64,000 nucleotides of DNA from Eustoma russellianum (lineage: Eukaryota > Streptophyta > Magnoliopsida > Gentianales > Gentianaceae). How positions within the stretch are numbered: the first letter of the stretch is position 1; each line of letters begins with the position of its first letter. Where the stretch lies: contig AP025040.1 of NCBI GenBank assembly GCA_036186865.1, positions 42,404,752 to 42,468,751 on the forward strand, in the 5' to 3' direction. The notes under the pieces were generated by a model. It saw only the letters and a list, made by a program, of their open reading frames with translations. It ran no database searches and had not been told where the DNA came from. This document shows positions 11,471 to 23,020 of the stretch, piece after piece. Position numbers and translations under genes: made by a program.

Positions 11471-13197
11471 AGTGGGTCATGTGGCCGAAGGGCTAGTCTG
11501 AACTGCATTTAATTCGTAATCAGCTAGTCTTGCAGGAAGTTGCTTGATTCATTGTCCTTTGCCGAGCTAAGGTGATTGATCCTGTGTAATCAGTTCTGAT
11601 GTAGTTGTCTGCTCTGCAGTGCCGAGGTCAGGGGTTGAGATCTGCTCATCCGTGCTGACCTTTGGTGTCTGGGTTTGGGCCGACAAATCTGGCTAAAGTG
11701 AGAAGGTCTGATAATGACAACGGTGTTTCAAGAGCAAGAGAGTTATTGGGTAAGGATGCAGAAGATGGGTTGGAGATGAAAGAAGAGCTACTGACAAATG
11801 GAAATGTGGACTCAGCAAAAGTGATGTTACGGAGACCAAAAATTCACAAGTTTCTAGGTCATACACAGTCTATCCTTCTTCCAGGAGGGGTATCCAACCA
11901 TGATACATTTCCTACTGCGTGGCCGAAACTTGTTGCCACCCCATTGATCGTTGTGAAAATAACAAAAGCTGCCAAAGACTTGAAGATGATTGTAATTGGG
12001 AGGTCGGCCAAATAACATTTCATATGGTGTCTTTCCTCCGAGTAGGACAGAAGGAGTTCGATTTATAAGATAGACTGCAGTCAAGACACATTAGCCCCAG
12101 AAATTCAAGGGAAGATTAGCTTGGAAACGAAGTGCTCTGGCTACATTGAGAATGTTCCAATGTTTTCGTTCTACCTTCCCATTTTGTTGGGGTGTATATC
12201 GAATGGAGTTATGGTGTATTACTCCTTGGTCAGCAAAGAAATGAGTAAGTGGTGAGAATTTTGTACTATTGTCAGTGCGGAAAATTTTAATCTTTCGGCC
12301 GAATTGAGTATCAACCATGGCAAAGAATTGTTTTACCAATATTGGTCCCCGATCTTTAGTTTTCAATAAATACACCCAGACTGCCCTAGAATGATCATCC
12401 ACAAAAGTCATAAAGTAAGAGGCGCCACACGTAGTCTTATGTCGGCAGGGACCCCATACATCACAATGTACTAAACCAAAACACTTTTCAGTAATAGTAT
12501 TGCTTAAATCAAAAGGCTCTTTGGTCTGTTTTGCACGAAGGCATACCTCACAACAAGACATGCTTGTGTCATCTAAAGATGTGACTATACCCTGTACTAG
12601 ACGCAAAACTTTATTGGAAGGATGTTTTAGCCGATTGTGCCACAAGGAGATGTCGGATTGTTTCCCTACGGCATGCGTCCGTATAGAGTCTGCTCTTCTA
12701 AAGATATATAGCCCTTCGAACACATCACCCGCTCCAATATGAGTCTTGGTATTCCGGTCCTGTATCATGCAACCTTCGTTAGTAAATTTAATCAAATAAT
12801 CTTGATGATGTAACAACTGTGAGACTGACAACAAGTTACAGGTCAAGTTTGGGACAAAGAACACTCTGTCCAGGATCAGCTCTGCATTCAGTCGAGCTGG
12901 CCCTTGTTGCTGTGCTTGGGTCATCGTGCCATCGGGCAGGCGGATATTGCATGGAGGAATCGGATTACAATTATATAATAAGTCTAAATTACCCGTCATA
13001 TGGTTGGAGGCTCTGGAGTCTATAATCCAAAAGGAGTCAGGAAGCTTACCACTCAATCGTTCAGAAGTTATCTGCTTACGTGTACTCAGAGCTCGAAGAA
13101 GTGAATTCAGCTCGGCTTTGGAGAGTTTGTCCAGAATCTTTTCACTCCCATGCATATCAGCCGAGGTGGAGGTTGCTTTTGCCGAAACAGTCGCCAC
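11471..13197 (-). pseudogene. copia-3 protease and integrase
   Basis: A 368-codon open frame (13197 to 12091). The protease active site reads DSRASNHM where DSGASNHM is expected; the Gly after DS is replaced by Arg, which should disable it. The pre-integrase HHCC motif (LWHNRLKHPS, then CEVCLRAKQ) and the integrase core follow: Asp in HCDVWGP, Asp in FRTDNSTKF and Glu in NGKVERKHW, the DDE triad. A frameshift near 12088 separates the integrase C-terminus (TAVYLINRTPSVLLGGKTPY, 12084 to 11854). About 380 bp of degenerate integrase/RT linker lie between 11853 and 11471. In a working element integrase would join the cDNA ends to host DNA. Confidence 0.92.
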
Positions 13198-13257
13198 ATG
13201 TGCAGCACTTCCTGCAACCTTGGGTCTCGAGGGTGTCGAAAGTCTGGCTCCTTTAGT

Positions 13258-14165
13258 CTAGAGTTGTCCTTTAGGTCGGTCACCCCACCAATCAGGGTAT
13301 CCAATGACCTGAAAGCATCCACTGGCCTCGTGTCCCTTCCTTCGGCAGTGAGTGCACACCACCGCAGATCTGGAGTTCTTCTTGTCGGCCCCGGTCTTTC
13401 CTGACACCGTCATACCAAAGACAGAGGTCTCACGCTTTTCTTCTGTAAACGCAATCGTCCCCAGGCTTTTCTCTTGAACCACCATGTGATAAACTCTGTT
13501 CAAAGTTGGAAGAGGTTCCTGGTTGAGAATGGACGATCTCACCGTCTTAAACGTCTGTTCATCAAATCCCATAAGGAACTGATGAACTCGGTCAGCTTCT
13601 TTGCAACGACTGAGCGTTTGTCACAAATCACATTTGCAGTCGATACAGGAGCACATTGGGATGTCATCATAATCTTTAAACTCATTCCAGAGTTTCTTTA
13701 ATCTGCCATAATAAGTCATGACAGAGTCTCCTTTCTGTTTGCAGTTTGCGAGTGCTTTCTTCAAGTGATGCACTCGTGGAGCATTCGTAACAGCAAATCG
13801 CTGCTTAATGTCTTCCCAAAGTTCCTTGGCGTTCTCCAAGTATCAAATCGTGGAACGCAGGCTGGGCTCAATTGTGTCAAAATTCATGCCACAATCATTG
13901 AGTTGACGGGCTCCCAATCAGACATATCGGGAGATCCATCAGCAGGCTGGGATATGGTTCCGTCAAGGAATCCATACTTTCGTCGAGCGAGCAAAGAACC
14001 ACGAATGGCCCTTGCACATTCCTCATAGTTTGATCCTGTGAGTTACACAGGAGTGATAAGTAACCTAGAATGATCACCTGAGTGGAGATCATAGGGAGAT
14101 ATGATTTTTCTGTGAGAGGATTTTATTGCCATGGTTTGAGAAGAAGATGTTGATTCAGATGCCAT
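13258..14165 (-). pseudogene. copia-3 gag
   Basis: The start codon is at 14165 (MASESTSSSQTMAIKSSH), about 50 bp inside the primer site. A TAA stops the frame after some 40 codons. Further frames give an LTGSNYEECARAIRGSL-like gag N-terminus, ENAKELWEDIKQRFAV (13839 on), and GFDEQTFKTVRSSILNQEPLP (13572 on). The zinc knuckle is CTHCRRKGHEASGCF, a CCHC motif, followed by IGYPDWWGDRPK. At least three breaks separate these blocks. Gag would form the particle; here it cannot be made whole. Confidence 0.88.
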
Positions 14166-14214
14166 TGCCGATGAGGAGGATTACTGAAAAAGATAGATCA
14201 GAAATCCGAACCTC

Positions 14215-14226
14215 GCTCTGATACCA
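14215..14226 (-). other. copia-3 primer-binding site
   Basis: The minus strand reads TGGTATCAGAGC, an exact match to the initiator-Met tRNA primer site used by plant copia elements, with no gap to the LTR end. Confidence 0.95.
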
Positions 14227-14622
14227 TGTAAAAATCGATATGAACAAGAAATTTTGGTGGATCAAACATCTACCTTTTCCATTCACTGGTTTGTCTATTT
14301 ATAACGTTACAAACACACGCAATTTGCACTAATTCAAAGAAAAAGATCACCTACAAGATCAGTACAAATCCTATCATATCTCTATATTTATGTACAAGAT
14401 ATACTCAATAAATAAGATATATTTGATTAGTCTAAATATATACAATCATATCTAATCTTCCGGAATCAACTCTATAATTATCTCTTCAGGTAGGCTCTGC
14501 AGGTCGGCAGCTCAACAAGTTCAGGTCTGCTCAGCAACCAAAATCTGGGCTACGTCTGATCTACTCGGCCTCGGCCGGCATCCGCTCTGCTCGGCCACCA
14601 AAGATACGTTCCTGCGGTAACA
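14227..14622 (-). repeat. copia-3 5' LTR
   Basis: 396 bp, pairs with 9435-9829. Followed directly by GGTAT, the second half of the target duplication. Confidence 0.95.
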
Positions 14623-14627
14623 GGTAT

Positions 14628-16241
14628 CTCTACCAAATGCTCCAAATAAATAAATTATATTTAGCACCACCCCTCGATCTGCTGGCAAGGACACAATTCA
14701 GAGGATGTTGTTTGGATGATATGAAAAATACCACAAGATCATCATAATACTTTGCAGGAAGATAATTCTACACCTACATAATACTCTAAATAAAAATAAA
14801 GAATTATAGTTAGTACATGTAAAATGAAAATATATATAAATGTCCATCGGTATAAATTTAACAACGAAGATAGATCTATATGATGGAACATGCGGTACTT
14901 GCTCTCAATAGAATAATGATGCTCCCTATGATGAAGAAAAATCAACCCACTATATAGGAGTGACTTATTTGGTCTTGAAAATGACATGAAATATGTCAAC
15001 CACAATCAGATTGTTGAAGCCAAAGGAATGGGCTATGAAAAAAGTGACAATCTCCGGCCGAAAAGGGCACAAATAAGTTGTGGCCGCATGCTGTCTTGTA
15101 AATAAATATATGTGCATACTTTTTTCTTGGTGATACAAGGGAGATATATGTATACATACAAATATATATACATACCTACATGTGTGTCTATATATACATA
15201 CACACGTTCACACACACACATGTACACGCAAGAAGCGTATGTATATACATGTTAATTCCAACACATGATAAACCTTCTATATCGATTATAGGTTGACTAA
15301 TAATACCAAGCAATCATACACAGTATATTCCAATGACATTAAAAGTTATCGTTAGGGTCTGAGGAACGGCAAACAAACAACTAACAATAAAATAGACCAA
15401 ATGTACATATATTTTTTAAGCAATTGGATGATTCACAATGTAGAATCTATAAAATAGGATAATAATAGAAGTGCTCGATCAAGAGGGTACCAAGGATGGA
15501 TAATATATATGACTTAAGTTTTGAACAACTGTATGTTGATTTCAAATTAATCATTGAAGTGAAACCGAAATCCTTTTATAACTTCAATCACATGTTACAA
15601 GCTAATTGGGAAGTCAAACTTGAGTGCATCACCGCCCTTGTTTCAAATATTAAAATGCTAGATTTGTTGATAAACCAGATGTAAACACAAGCACGCCTAG
15701 CATAGAAGATGCAAAAAAATGAATAAAGTAAGAAAGGTAGATGTCACATGCAAATCAAATTGTGATTGAGAAATTTCAACCAGATCAATACATATCAGAG
15801 GTGCAATAACATAATCATATTAAGTTTCGAGATCAATAATTTTGCTTGTTAGAAATTGCGACAATAAAAATGAGAGATAATCACCTACCAGCTATAACTG
15901 AGTTGCTTGTCAAACTATAGTCATTTTACTCTAATTGGCATGCAATTATCTCGTTGATTTGGACACACAAAAACTACCAGCTGGTCTTGGTGGTTGGGTT
16001 GTATGTGAATTGAGCCTTAAATAAACTATTCTGACTTGGTTGTTCGGTTCAGGTTCATGCATGTCGAATTTGAATTCAAATTCGAATCAAATTATAGGCT
16101 CGGCAGATTTCACGAGTCAATTTCAAATGTCTTTATATTCAGCTTGGTAATTCGCATGCAGACTCGTTTACCTTGTTTATACATAATTAATTGTTAGTAC
16201 TTATGTAAATAACTTTCAAGGACCGTCCAAAAAGTACCTAC
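14628..16241. other. intergenic AT-rich DNA
   Basis: No convincing gene. There is a TATACATA/CACACA microsatellite-like stretch at about 15140-15240 and an R2 repeat copy at 15293-15365. A 62-codon ORF at 15496-15684 starts MDNIYDLSFEQLYVDF and matches nothing I know. Confidence 0.5.
15293..15365. repeat. dispersed repeat R2 copy
   Basis: Contains ACACAGTATATTCCAATGAC and TTATCGTTAGGGTCTGAGG, shared with 9318-9434 and 35515-35700. Confidence 0.45.
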
Positions 16242-18364
16242 TGATGAGGCCAAAAACCTCGTTAATAATAATGACAAGTGTTCTCATCTTGGCTAGTTTC
16301 GGTCAACGTTGCTTGGTCTCATCAAAGGCGTAGGTCACCGTCTACTTTAGCTAGTTAAGTCCAGCTAGCCTCGTGTAGCTCATGAGATGCAGACCAGTCC
16401 AACAGTGCTAACTTAGCCCTCACATGCTCAGCACAGACACCCATTTGCCCGAACGACGCTGGGCTCGATGCCAATCACCTCGGCGTGTGTCCCTGCGAAA
16501 CATTAACAACGTGACCTCTACTCAGATCATCACTAGTCCTGGTGAAGATTCAACTTTGTCATTTTCGCGCTGGAGGAAGGGCCTGAACCTCCGCATCTAC
16601 ACATTTTGATCATAAATTCATATCATGTCCTTTTGAAATAGGGAAAGATCTCAAACTTTCAACCCTCCGGAGATATGAAGACAGTCTCCGTCAACCATCG
16701 TAGCAGGACTTTGATGGCCAAAGAGAATCCTCAAATGTTGCTGCTGGGCTTACATATGAGCTACATGTCAGAGCCATACGAACTGGCTCAAAACCTGATC
16801 TTCCAGGCTGTTGTGATGGAGATTAAGGAAAAGGCCCCAGAGGCCATGCATATCAGATAAGTTTCTCTCTATGATTCCTGAAAGAGGCAGGCGCGCCTGG
16901 AGTATTCCTCCTCACGCCCCCAATACCTCCCAGAGGAACGGGGCGGATTTATAGCTGAAGCCGGATGCCAAAGTGAACGACCTTAGGGAAAGCAGTCACC
17001 CTGAATGATAGAACCATTGGATGCTCTGGCACACTATCTCTAATGCGCCGGAAAAGCTTTGCAACCACTTCGGCGTTGAGGAGAATGTGGCAATAACGCC
17101 AGGGGCGAACCTCGGGAGAGATATGCTACCCTAAAACGGCAAGGAGGCCGTGGCAAAGAAGGCTGCCCTTGTCAGTTTCCAAAGCACAAATTCAGGCAGT
17201 TATGAAGGAAGATGGGTTAGGAAAGAACCCATCGCCATTAACGATACCAAGGTTGAAGAGAGATCAGAAAATGTACTGCGGGTCCCATCAGAACATCGAC
17301 CATAATACAGAGGACTGTAGACATCTAACGAAAGAGATTGAGCGTCTGATCAGCTTGGGTTACTTACAAGAATTCTATAACTCGGGATCCAGGTTGCACA
17401 GGCGATTAGAGTTCAGTCGAACCCATCTTGATGAGAAGTTCTGACCAGACTGTCCTAATGAGGCCAACCCCCCCCACCAATAATAACAACAAGTGTTCTT
17501 ACCTTGACTTGTCACTGTCAATGTTGATATGCCCCATCAAAGACGCAGGTTGCCGTCTGCTTCAGCTAGTTAGTCCAACTAACCTCTAGCCATTGCAGCT
17601 TATGAGACGCAGGCCGCACCAACAGGCCACCCGTTTGTCTGGCCTGACGACGCTGTGCTCAGCGTCAAGCACCTCAACTCGGCCATATCAAGCCAACTGG
17701 GCGAAGACTTAATCTCTAACCAGCTCGGCAGTAGCTGCGACTTCAACCATAGACAGTGTTGTAAAATATCTGCCTCATACCTTGGGTTCTCAGGCCTCCT
17801 ACTTGACTCAGCTGCCCACTGCTGGTCAGCTTGGATTTCGTTGCCCCGACCTCTCTGCTTGGCAAGCTGCCAGGGGTATAGGCCTCCAGCTCAACTCGAC
17901 CCCAAATACGAGAGCAAACATTTGTCAGCAAGCAGCATTAGCCATATACCATGGCACATGACACCACGTGACAACTGTGCATGCGAGACCAGCCAGGACG
18001 GCGACACACGTGTCATCGCCCTCTAGCTCCTCAGCATGCGCTGGCCACCCAAATGCATTAAAAAAGAAGAAGAACCTATGTTCAACCCAATGAACGAACA
18101 ACATCACAGCCACAACATCCGAAAATTGAGATAGGTTTATGTAATTTTCCAACATACATATATACATGGTGAAACTCGTAAATGACTTGAGTGTCGAATG
18201 GTTTTCTCCGAAGCAATATCTGCAAGACCTTTAACGTCGTTTGTCACACGCTAGTTTATGGAAACGTTATCTCTGCTGACTAGCTGTGTCCTCTAAAACG
18301 TTAACAACATACTTATGCTTGGATCATCTTTAGTTATGGTGAAAGTGAAGATTCGACTTCGCTA
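16242..18364 (+). mobile_element. element C: mini Ty3/gypsy-like derivative
   Basis: Two related terminal repeats, 16242-16561 and 17456-18364, start TGATGAGG/TAATGAGG and end with TTCAACTTTGTCA / TTCGACTTCGCTA. Flanking five bases are CCTAC (left) and ACTAC (right), a target duplication with one change. After the left LTR comes a primer-site-like CGCGCTGGAGGAAGGGCC, close to the one in element A (GGCGCTAGAGGAAGGGCC), so C belongs to the same lineage. The left LTR lacks about 580 bp of internal sequence present in the right one. The internal part is under 900 bp and has only gag traces, so the copy is a deletion derivative without pol. Confidence 0.72.
16675..17444 (+). pseudogene. element C gag remnant
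   Basis: Two short frames survive. The first (16675-16860) resembles the N-terminal gag segment of element A (EPYELAQNLIFQAVVMEIK compared with the VAQNPEVFQAVVREMK of A). The second (17169-17444) has the zinc-binding-like block YCGSHQNIDHNTEDCRHL and then EIERLISLGYLQEFY, which matches the YCLYHHDIGHDTEDCRQL block of element A at 24646-24700. Stops and frame changes lie between them. This Cys/His block is a well-known feature of plant Ty3/gypsy gag proteins. Confidence 0.7.
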
Positions 18365-19803
18365 ACTACCTTATCTAGTGAAAACCTACCCCTAATTGAC
18401 AAAGCTAAACAGCCGTTCCCCCTCCACTTTCCCTCTCGCTTCCACTTCCTTTTCTTTTTCCCCTTCATGTTCCTCCTCCCTCCTCTCTTTCTATCCATTT
18501 TTCACTTTCTTTTCCAATCCTTCTCCCTCCTCTTCCTATCATTATTTTTCACTTTCTTTTCCAATCCTTCTGCAACTAAGCCACTAAAAACTAGCTCTAT
18601 GCCCTTCTCTCTGAGATTCGCGACCTTCAACCCTCTCTTTCTGCTTCACCTACAATATAACGCCAACTTAGGTCCTCCTCCTTGGCGTCCAATCTTTTCA
18701 ATCAACATGGAGGACATCTCCGACGTAGAATAATCAACCGCATCGAGTCTTATTCAGCATTTTCTTTTATTGGAAGTATTCATTATTGTTATCATTTCTT
18801 TTACATCTCTCTTCTGGCTACAAGATGGAGAGTCATATATTTGATTATACACTTCATTTTTCATTATAAACTTCAATCATTATTTACACAAGACGTTTTT
18901 CCTTTTTCAATAGTTAATCGACAATCTGTTTTTCTTTTTCCCTTTTGGAGGAATTCGTTGACTCGGGGATTGGGAAGGGGAAGATGAAGATGAAACAGGG
19001 AGAAACGAACCTGTAACGAATCTACAATGAAACTCGAACCGTGAAAGAATTATGATAAACAAACCTTAACCATTGTTTTCAGGCTCGTTACAAGTTCGAA
19101 CTCGAATTCAAACCTCTGAAAATATAACACGAGTCAAGCTCAATCTTAATATATTTACTCAAGCTCAGCTCGTGTATAGTGGCTATATATACACACACAC
19201 GTACGTACATTATATGTTATGATCAATACTAGTTTATCTATTAGCTTTTTATATTATCAGTAATAGTTAATTCCTTTATTTTTTTACATTTATCTATTAG
19301 TTTATTATAAAATATTAATATTTTGGTCAATGAAAATTGCACTATGGTAATATTATTTATATTATCCGTTGAAGTTTCAGAAGCACTCGGAAAATAATAT
19401 TTAAAGACTTTTTAATACTTTTGTTAAATAAAATTTTATAGAAGAAAACAGTTATAATACATTGAAAATAATAGAATAACAAAGAATATACATAGAAGTT
19501 AGAATATTCATTTTCGTGCAAAATTTGGTGTTTGATGGTTAGAGATAGATTTATGATTTGATGCAGTTTTTGCACCAAATTTTAAAAAGTTAGTGTAAAA
19601 TTCGGTGCAAAGACTATGTCTAAACTAAAATTATCTCTTAATTTTTACAATTATATTTTAATGATAGAATGATACATTTTCAGTCGAAGTAACTCGTTTA
19701 ACTCGTCTTTCTTGATCTCTCGAAACAGTAATTATGTAATCACCTTTACTTTCAATCAATCCATCAATGAAAAATGACACAATCCTTCTTTACTACAACG
19801 AAC

Positions 19804-20023
19804 TGTGTCTCGATTTATATGTCACTTATAAAATCCAACATGATCTATAGAAAAAATTTACATGAATATATGTTGTATGTGAGTTTTTCGTTTTAATCTA
19901 ACAGTTGAAACGAAATGTGTCTCGATTTATATGTCACTTATAAAATCCAACATGATCTATAGAAAAAATTTACATGAATATATGTTGTATGTGAGTTTTT
20001 CGTTTTAATCTAACAGTTGAAAC
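19804..20023. repeat. perfect tandem duplication, 112-bp period
   Basis: The block TGTGTCTCGATTTATATGTC to CTAACAGTTGAAAC (108 bp) occurs at 19804-19911 and again, with no difference I can see, at 19916-20023, separated by GAAA. The lack of divergence suggests a recent duplication. Confidence 0.92.
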
Positions 20024-21410
20024 TTTTATATAATTATCTAATGGACTCACTGTGAGACTTAAGAATTTACCTCCATCAATGCCCGAGAAGCTTTTAATAG
20101 AAATTAGACGACAATAATAATAACAACAACAACAACACGAGAAAGACAACTGGAGTGAAAATTGTGATTTCTAAAATGTAGAGGCAAATGTCCAATTGAC
20201 CGAACTAAAGTGGCACAAAAGGTAATTAAGCTTTACTTAAACCCTAATTTTTACCATAAAAGCCCTGTGTATCATCGACTTCCCCTTCAAAATTCCCTCA
20301 CTCCGCCGCTTGCATATCTTCTGCTGTTTGTTTTAACCAAGATTTATGTGTTTTTTTTTCTTTCCTTTAAATCTCAATCGGATCATAGTCTTTCGCCAAG
20401 ATGATTTTTCCTACAGATTTGTAAATTTTCCAGAAAGCATCAACTATGATTTCCTCTGTTCCAAAAAATTTCATTGGCAGAGAAAATACGAAAAGATGCA
20501 AAATTAAAAGAATCCTTTTTTGAATGGTACTTATGGACACGCAGATTTCTGTTTATACCCGTGAATTTCCGCGTTTTCTCGTAAGTTCCACAATTATGAT
20601 TATGTTTGATTCATCTATTATTGTGTTTTTTTGGGTTGATTGATGGCTCGATGATGATTTGATTTGCTTTAACCACACCGAAGAAGGGAAACTGGAAGAT
20701 TTGGGAGGAAGCCCTTTTGGATGAAAGATTAAAGGAAGGATCTTTGCTCATCTTTTTTATAAATGTTTCTGGAATAATGGCTTGATGAATCTTTTGCTCT
20801 ATGGGTTTTGAGAAATGAATTTTCATTTCTTGATTTATAGAGCAAATAGATGAAAGTTTTATTTCGATTCGTTTGGAAAGATTCGAGCAGGTTTTTCCTC
20901 TGAGCTTTAATTGTCTGATAGGTGCTTCTAACCTTCTTCATAGTTTCCTGATGTGGAAAACTTTGGCCCTTATCTGAGAGCTATGAACCTGTTATGACTG
21001 CAATTGAAAATTTTCCTTATGATCAAACGATTTGAAATCAATTACACCTGTTTTGTTGTAGAATTTTTTCTTATATTCACAGTGAACATTTGGAAAGTTT
21101 GTGTAGTATCTTTTGGTTTGATTCTCTAATGCTAAACCTACCATTTGTATTAGTCGTGCACTTTGATCGTTGTAGTCTTCATGGTTTTCTATTTGCTGAT
21201 ATATCACAAGTTTGATCCATTTTGGGCAACCCTTGGACCAAAAGACCATTCTGTGTTGTCATGAGAGCTCTTACCTTTCTAGCATTTACGAGCATTGTGG
21301 ATTTACTAGCATTGTGGATGATGAAAATCATGCCCTAATTAAATAGGGTGAATATTTACGCATCATTGGAATACACATCTTGGAACAAATCTAACTCAAT
21401 TACCAACTTA

Positions 21411-22065
21411 GGCCAAATGGGTGCACCAAAACACCCATTTGGTGCAAAAAAATTACTCCAATCAAGCACCAAACCTTGCACCAAATAGGTGAAACTGTTC
21501 ATACGTCACATCATCATTTTAAGCATATTAAAATAAAATTATAATCTCGTTAATTTTGTTATAATAATTTTAATTTTGTTAATTTCGTTATAAAAATTTT
21601 AATTTCGTTAATTTTGTTGTAAGAAATAATTATATAACAAAAAATTAAAAATAAAATAAGATTCATAACTAATGAATACTTAAGTTAAATTATGAATGTT
21701 AAATTTGTGTTAAATTATTTATAATAATGAAACTGTTCATCCGTCACATCATCATTTTAAGCATATTAAAATAAGATTATAATCTCGTTAATTTCGTTAT
21801 AATAATTTTAATTTTGTTAATTTCGTTATAAATATTTTAATTTCGTTGTAAGAAATAATTACATAACAAAAAATTAAAAATAAAATAAGATTCATAACTA
21901 ATGAATACTTAAGGTAAATTATGAATGTTAAATTTGTGTTAAATTATTTGTAATAATGAATTAAAAATAGAATGATAGAAGAATCTTTAAGTAATATTTT
22001 TATTTGGTGTTGGATTTGGTGTTGAATTTGGTGTTTTGGGTTGGAAATGGTTTTAGCCAAAAGCC
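21411..22065. repeat. candidate MITE with internal 238-bp tandem duplication
   Basis: Two AT-rich units start GAAACTGTTCAT at 21491 and 21729 and run about 238 bp each, with a few differences. They lie between a left block (TTAGGCCAAATGGGTGCACC) and a right block that, reversed, reads TTGGCTAAAACCATTTCC and then AACACCAAA. Both ends are rich in CACCAAA/TTTGGTG. The ends may be imperfect inverted repeats of a non-autonomous DNA transposon. No clean target duplication was found. Confidence 0.35.
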
Positions 22066-22161
22066 ATTTTGATATATGGCTTTTGTTGTTAAATGCAAAT
22101 CATGTACGATGATTTTAACCTTGAAAGCACACGAAGCAATTAAAAGTGCCCATGTAATTTA

Positions 22162-22547
22162 GGTGACGTTTGGTTGGCATTTGGGAATCGAAATGGGTAT
22201 GATAGGGAATGAGTTTGGAGGATGTGGGTTTGGGGTTAAAAGTGATAGTTGTTTGGTATTAAAGTGGGAATAGAAATAGTGACCGGTCGGAATAGTGGTC
22301 GCCGGCGGCGGTGGACGGCGGACGGCGGACGGCGTCGTTGATCAGCGTTGACCGGCGGCTTTCCATTCCCCCATTCCCACATTTTGATAGATAGTGGGCC
22401 TAGTATATCAAAAAAAAACGATATTCATTACCAAATAGTTGGATATCAAAATGAAATTCATTCCCTCATTTACCCCAAACAAACAGCCGGAATGGGTTTG
22501 GATTCCTCCAAACTCATTCCCTCATTCCCATTTCCCCCCACGCTACC
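22162..22547. mobile_element. MITE copy 1 (PIF/Harbinger, Tourist-like)
   Basis: 386 bp, starting GGTGACGTTTGG and ending, in reverse, GGTAGCG. It is flanked by TTA on both sides (22159-22161, 22548-22550), the target duplication typical of Harbinger/Tourist MITEs. The subterminal parts are imperfect inverted repeats (GGGAATGAGTTTGGAGGA occurs at both ends in opposite sense). The core is GC-rich with repeats of GGCGGAC. An inverted relative lies at 50100-50529. Confidence 0.82.
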
Positions 22548-22863
22548 TTAACTTTCAAACGAATTAAGAAAAGAAAACACTCGACCATTTTGGTGATGCA
22601 ATTTAACAACTCCAGTCTTTAATGCGAAATCTGTAATGCACAAGTAGCATTCAAGTTGAGCAACATAAATTTCAGGCAGATTCTGTCTAAATCAACTGAA
22701 TCTGTAATTGCATTCACTAATAAAAGCAGCTTAAATTTGATTATAGTGCCTGTTTTCTTTTTTTTTCTACCTTGAATGCTGTTGAGTATAATCTCATGAT
22801 ATATGTTTAAATCAAAGCAAAAGCTTGTAGGTAGAATACAAATGCTTGGGCTATACAGCATAT

Positions 22864-23020
22864 TTAACGTCTAGGGGTTAGGGGCAGGGGGTAAGTTTTG
22901 TCTGGGAACATAGAGGTAAACAAGTGTTCTGCAAGAACTTCATTTGCAGCCTCTGAAGGGTGCAAAGCATACCAAAACACGTACTCTCTGCTATTGTTGC
23001 ACAATTTTGAATTTGGCAAA
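22864..23020 (-). pseudogene. GDSL esterase/lipase, C-terminal part (split by element A)
   Basis: The minus strand reads LPNSKLCNNSREYVFWYALH, then PSEAANEVLAEHLF and PLPLTPRR, with a TAA stop at 22864-22866. This is the block V region and C-terminus of plant GDSL esterases/lipases, secreted serine hydrolases. The frame continues across element A: sequence just beyond its right LTR (33708-33752) supplies the upstream residues, and the GCAAA target duplication lies inside the codons for Cys-Leu-Pro. The catalytic Asp of the usual DxxHP motif is Tyr here (WYALHP), which would inactivate the enzyme. Before the insertion this was therefore either already a pseudogene or a divergent member. The upstream exons with the GDS nucleophile are not recognisable in the window. 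Confidence 0.78.

Larger units (their letters stand above)
9435..14622 (-). mobile_element. copia-3: structurally complete Ty1/copia retrotransposon
   Basis: 5188 bp, minus strand. LTRs of 395 and 396 bp both run TGTAAAAATC on the plus-strand left to TAACA on the right. The GGTAT target duplication is perfect (9430-9434 and 14623-14627). The primer site is an exact TGGTATCAGAGC match touching the 5' LTR, and a G-rich polypurine tract lies at about 9830-9842. Internal order is gag, protease, integrase, RT, RNase H, the Ty1/copia order. All structural signals are intact, but the coding frame is broken many times, so mobilisation would need proteins from elsewhere. Confidence 0.96.
18365..22158. 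other. AT-rich region, possible host promoter/5' exon remnant
   Basis: No complete gene. 18400-18600 is pyrimidine-rich with a short CTTTTCCAATCCTTCT duplication. 20230-20400 looks like a plant 5' UTR: AAACCCTAA near 20239, then a pyrimidine-rich leader. The following kilobase on the plus strand is T-rich like plant introns, with an intron-donor-like CGTAAGTTCC at 20580. No downstream coding exon is visible, so this may be a decayed gene head. Two tandem duplications are listed separately. 19500-19620 has TTTGGTG-type blocks like those at 21.4 and 22.0 kb. Confidence 0.35.

Noticed and set aside
22348..22551. 67-codon ORF in MITE 1
   Set aside because: Lies wholly within the MITE and reads into its inverted repeat; it is not conserved in MITE 2.
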